Source: JAWOGN01 sp046496815
GTDB lineage: Bacteria; Desulfobacterota; DSM-4660; Desulfatiglandales; Desulfatiglandaceae
Direction of reading: 5' to 3'
Assembly (NCBI GenBank): GCA_046496815.1
Contig: JAWOGN010000141.1
Coordinates: 1 to 8,054 of the forward strand
Length of the DNA: 8,054 nt
Shown here: one piece after another, positions 6,189 to 8,054 of the stretch
Position numbering within the stretch: the first letter of the stretch is position 1
How the letters are laid out: each line of letters begins with the position of its first letter
Program-made: the position numbers and the translations under genes
Notes under the pieces: model-generated
What the model saw: the letters and a program-made list of their open reading frames with translations, nothing else
What the model was told of the DNA's origin: nothing
Databases searched by the model: none

Positions 6189-6353
6189 ATGCCCACGTAC
6201 GAGTTCATTTGCGAAAAATGCAACAAAAAGTTTTCCGAAACCATGACAATTTCTGAATACGAGAAGAAGAAAATACGGTGCCCGAAATGTAAGAGCACCC
6301 GAGTGAAGCAGCAAATCACTTCTTTTCAAGCGATAACTTCCAAGAAAAGCTAA
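6189..6353 (+). CDS. FmdB-type zinc-ribbon protein (54 aa)
   Basis: This short gene encodes MPTYEFICEKCNKKF at its start, then CPKC around residues 31-34. The pattern C8-x2-C11 and C31-x2-C34 after an MPxYEF opening is that of the FmdB/CxxC_CxxC_SSSS family (PF09723), small zinc-ribbon proteins sometimes labelled regulatory; their molecular role is poorly defined. The family's serine-rich tail is replaced by a basic, serine- and threonine-containing tail ending SKKS. The ATG is certain: AGGAGGT lies 5 nt upstream, and the promoter at 6111-6138 precedes it. The protein is basic overall and should be cytoplasmic. Its base composition is not clearly different from its neighbours. Confidence 0.88.
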   Translation: MPTYEFICEKCNKKFSETMTISEYEKKKIRCPKCKSTRVKQQITSFQAITSKKS

Positions 6354-6379
6354 GTCCCATTTTCAAAATTCCGTTACCG

Positions 6380-6417
6380 AGGCGCCGGTTGCGGTTCTTG
6401 GAAACGGCCCGGTGCCT
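6380..6417 (+). repeat. Stem-loop downstream of the FmdB-type gene
   Basis: AGGCGCCGG (6380-6388) pairs with CCGGTGCCT (6409-6417) over 9 bp with one G-U pair and a 20-nt loop. It lies 26 nt after the stop codon. A terminator-like position is suggestive, but no U-tract follows, so a role in RNA stability or factor-dependent termination is as likely. Confidence 0.4.
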
Positions 6418-6641
6418 TGGGGAACACCTTTCGATTCCCAATCCCCAATTGAATTTTTTCCAGACACATGGTGAGCCGCAGTATCCTGGGGAAAGCCCAA
6501 TCCGTATTTGACAAACTTCCCATTATCATCTAAACAGGGGACATTTTTGACGGCTTACGAGAAGTCCGTCCAAGCGTACGGCGTATCTGTACTTTATGAT
6601 GCCATCCATGCTTGCAGAGAAATAAACGCAGCAATTCGCAG

Positions 6642-6648
6642 AGGAGGT
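6642..6648 (+). promoter_or_regulatory. Ribosome binding site deciding a GTG start
   Basis: AGGAGGT lies 8 nt before the GTG at 6657. It lies inside the longer open frame that begins at 6612, so it rules out that upstream start. Confidence 0.75.
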
Positions 6649-6656
6649 TATGCATC

Positions 6657-6965
6657 GTGAAATGTCCACATTGTGAGAAAGAAATACCGGGAACCACCTG
6701 CCCGGACTGTGGTGTCGTGAACCCCGAAGAAGCCAAGTTTTGCATGGAATGCGGCGTTTCCTTGAGAGAGAATGCCGAAGAGGATGCCGAAGAGACGACA
6801 TTCGAGGCAGAAAATGGGTTTGATCTTGATGACAGAATCCTCTGTCCCGACGGCACGTGTACCGGTATCATCGTTGACGGAAAGTGTACGGAGTGCGGGA
6901 AGACATTGGAGGAGGCGAAGAAGGCTGCTGAGGAATCGATGACCGAGGAAAAACCGGATGTATGA
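6657..6965 (+). CDS. Small multi-zinc-ribbon protein (102 aa)
   Basis: The sequence opens with MKCPHCEKEIPG and has paired cysteines C3/C6, C15/C18 and C29/C32. The last two pairs form a classic double-zinc-ribbon spacing (CPDC-x10-CMEC). A glutamate-rich acidic linker (about 38-60) leads to a second module, LCPDGTCTGIIVDGKCTECG (C63, C68, C77, C80). The C-terminus is a charged helix. The extra C3/C6 pair may join one of the ribbons. It is probably a cytoplasmic zinc protein; whether it binds nucleic acid or protein is unknown, and I cannot name the gene. The GTG start is fixed by AGGAGGT 8 nt upstream. Its end overlaps queD by 8 nt, so the two are probably translated together. Confidence 0.8.
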   Translation: MKCPHCEKEIPGTTCPDCGVVNPEEAKFCMECGVSLRENAEEDAEETTFEAENGFDLDDRILCPDGTCTGIIVDGKCTECGKTLEEAKKAAEESMTEEKPDV

Positions 6966-7335
6966 ATTGAAAATCGTTACCCAGTTTGCAGCGGCCCATC
7001 AGTTGAGAGGATACGAGGGCGGCTGTGAAAACCTGCATGGGCACAATTGGAAAATTGAAGTGTTCCTGGCAGGTGAAGAACTGGGAAAGGATGGCATGCT
7101 CATGGATTTCAGACGCGTAAAGGAGGCAGCAAAAGGCGTTCTGGATGAACTGGATCACAAGTTCTTAAATGAATTGGATGCATTTAAAACCCTGAATCCG
7201 TCTTCTGAAAACATTGCCCGCCATATTTTTGAAGCGCTTTCCCGGAAACTGGACAACAAGCGTCATGAGGTCACGAAGGTGATCGCCTGGGAATCAGACT
7301 CCGCATGTGCCGGTTACATGAAATCAGCCTCCTGA
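6958..7335 (+). CDS. queD: 6-carboxytetrahydropterin synthase (QueD)
   Basis: QueD turns 7,8-dihydroneopterin triphosphate into 6-carboxy-5,6,7,8-tetrahydropterin, the second step towards preQ0 and queuosine in tRNA. The 125-residue length is normal. Visible motifs are FAAAH (zinc ligand H14), CENLHGHN (catalytic C23, zinc ligands H27 and H29; CxxxHGH is the QueD spacing, as opposed to the wider spacing of eukaryote-type PTPS), DF (50-51), LDHKFLN (D66/H67), NPSSENIA (E84) and the C-terminal WESDSACAGY (E112). All catalytic positions are present. The ATG has GAGGAA 7 nt upstream and overlaps the preceding zinc-ribbon gene by 8 nt. No queC, queE or queF is in the window, so the rest of the pathway must be elsewhere. 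Confidence 0.92.
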   Translation: MYELKIVTQFAAAHQLRGYEGGCENLHGHNWKIEVFLAGEELGKDGMLMDFRRVKEAAKGVLDELDHKFLNELDAFKTLNPSSENIARHIFEALSRKLDNKRHEVTKVIAWESDSACAGYMKSAS

Positions 7336-7336
7336 T

Positions 7337-7354
7337 GGGAAGGAACCGCTTCCC
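7337..7354 (+). repeat. Small hairpin between queD and kdsB
   Basis: GGGAAG (7337-7342) pairs with CTTCCC (7349-7354) around a 6-nt loop, starting 2 nt after the queD stop. No U-run follows, so it is not a convincing terminator. It may mark an RNA processing site in a shared queD-kdsB transcript. Confidence 0.3.
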
Positions 7355-7416
7355 GGTTGAGGTTTCGTCGGCAGGGGGATGCGGAACCCGTGGTCTCTGA
7401 TTCGCAATCCACTCTG

Positions 7417-8054
7417 ATGAGAACATTCGCCCTCATACCTGCGAGATATCACTCCACACGATTTCCGCGGAAACCGCTCGCAAGTATTGCGGGAAAACCC
7501 ATGATTCAGCATGTGTATGAACGGGCTGTCGCATGCCCGGAACTGTCGGAGGTCTTCGTAGCGACGGACGATAAGCGAATCGCTGCGTGCGTCCGTGAAT
7601 TTGGGGGCAAAGCCGTGATGACAGGCGCGGCGCATCGCTCCGGTACGGACCGTATCTGTGAGGCAGCCGAAAGCGCGGGTGTGACAAAACAGGACCTTGT
7701 CGTAAACATTCAGGGGGATCAACCCGTGTTTTATCCCTCCACGGTCGGCCGGTTGATCACTCCGCTCATGGAAGACCGGTCCATCCCCATGACGACGCTG
7801 AAGTGGAAAATCGAGGATGAAACGGATATTGACAACCCAAACCACGTGAAGGTCGTTACGGATAAAGCGGGTTTTGCACTCTATTTTTCCCGGTATCCGC
7901 TCCCCTATTTCCGTGATGACGCATCCAAACGGACCTATTACAAGCATTTGGGATTCTATGGCTTTCGAATGGAATTTCTGCGCCGATTCACTCGCCTACC
8001 TGAGGGGGATCTGGAAGCGGCGGAGAGACTGGAGCAACTCAGGGCCCTGGAGCA
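7417..8054 (+). CDS. kdsB: 3-deoxy-manno-octulosonate cytidylyltransferase (KdsB), cut by window edge
   Basis: KdsB activates Kdo with CTP to give CMP-Kdo for lipid A-core (lipopolysaccharide) synthesis in the cytoplasm. The first 212 residues are present, of a usual length near 250. Seen are the nucleotide-binding start IPARYHSTRFPRKPLA, VATDDKRI (48-55), MTGAAHRSGTDRI (68-80), NIQGDQP with the metal-binding D101, NHVKVV, FSRYPLPYFR (157-166), YYKHLGFYGFR and LEQLRALE. One difference is R18 where E. coli has glycine in the GKPL motif. ATG 7417 is chosen by family alignment although no Shine-Dalgarno is visible. An in-frame GTG at 7390 with a G-rich stretch about 11 nt upstream would add nine residues and remains possible. 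It follows queD by 81 nt on the same strand. Confidence 0.93.
   Translation, partial: MRTFALIPARYHSTRFPRKPLASIAGKPMIQHVYERAVACPELSEVFVATDDKRIAACVREFGGKAVMTGAAHRSGTDRICEAAESAGVTKQDLVVNIQGDQPVFYPSTVGRLITPLMEDRSIPMTTLKWKIEDETDIDNPNHVKVVTDKAGFALYFSRYPLPYFRDDASKRTYYKHLGFYGFRMEFLRRFTRLPEGDLEAAERLEQLRALE

Larger units (their letters stand above)
6354..6656. other. 303-bp gap between two zinc-ribbon genes
   Basis: No coding region is supported. It contains the stem-loop at 6380-6417, a TTGACA at 6508-6513 with no matching -10 at the right distance, a possible TATGAT at 6595-6600 without a clear -35, and a small GACGG/CCGTC stem (6549-6570). It ends in the strong ribosome site of the next gene. A promoter for the zinc-ribbon/queD/kdsB group is expected here but cannot be fixed. 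No preQ1 riboswitch pattern was recognised. Confidence 0.55.

Noticed and set aside
6380..6417. Intrinsic terminator after the FmdB-type gene
   Set aside because: The stem is good, but no U-tract follows, so it is listed only as a stem-loop.
6354..6656. preQ1 riboswitch controlling the queD group
   Set aside because: No preQ1-type hairpin with an A-rich tail overlapping the ribosome site could be recognised in the leader.
7333..7335. TGA as a selenocysteine codon joining queD and kdsB
   Set aside because: Both proteins match full family ends and starts on either side of the TGA, and the hairpin just after it is small and unlike a typical SECIS element.
7324..7947. 207-codon minus-strand open frame opposite kdsB
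   Set aside because: The plus strand clearly encodes KdsB with all its motifs; the antisense frame has no family resemblance.

Overview
The window looks like chromosomal DNA of a Gram-negative, probably anaerobic member of the former Deltaproteobacteria (Desulfobacterota). This is inferred from gene content and protein style, not from any search. The supporting signs are a kdsB gene (Kdo for lipopolysaccharide), an ABC ATPase of the outer-membrane-lipid (Mla) type, a large multi-cluster membrane ferredoxin paired with a DUF362 protein, and an orphan GAF-domain histidine kinase. No phage, plasmid, CRISPR, rRNA or tRNA feature is visible.

Left part, minus strand (1-3146). Reading leftwards from 3146, a DUF362 protein with a Tat-like N-terminus overlaps by 4 nt a 542-residue iron-sulfur membrane protein that looks like a NapH-NapG fusion. 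The two form a translationally coupled pair that could move electrons across the membrane and handle a substrate that is not identifiable here. A gene-free stretch (141-573) follows. It carries a perfect 33-bp inverted repeat with a structured centre, embedded in longer imperfect arms, which looks like a dispersed palindromic element. Beyond it begins another minus-strand gene, an ABC transporter ATPase cut by the window edge at its Walker A motif.

Middle (3147-3545). This is a divergent, gene-free, AT-rich control region of about 400 bp. It holds a heptamer-based hairpin, a direct repeat, a 12-bp palindrome and the strong Shine-Dalgarno sequence of the next gene.

Right part, plus strand (3546-8054). 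A soluble two-GAF histidine kinase (TTG start) is followed 21 nt later by a HAD-family phosphatase resembling NT5C-type 5'-nucleotidases. A good sigma70-like promoter overlaps the end of that gene and drives a 54-residue FmdB-type zinc-ribbon protein. After a 300-nt gap with a stem-loop come a 102-residue multi-zinc-ribbon protein and, overlapping it by 8 nt, queD (queuosine precursor synthesis). Then comes kdsB (CMP-Kdo synthetase), cut by the right edge. The last three genes probably share a transcript.

The least explained items are the DUF362/NapGH-like pair, the large palindromic element, and the small cysteine-rich protein coupled to queD.
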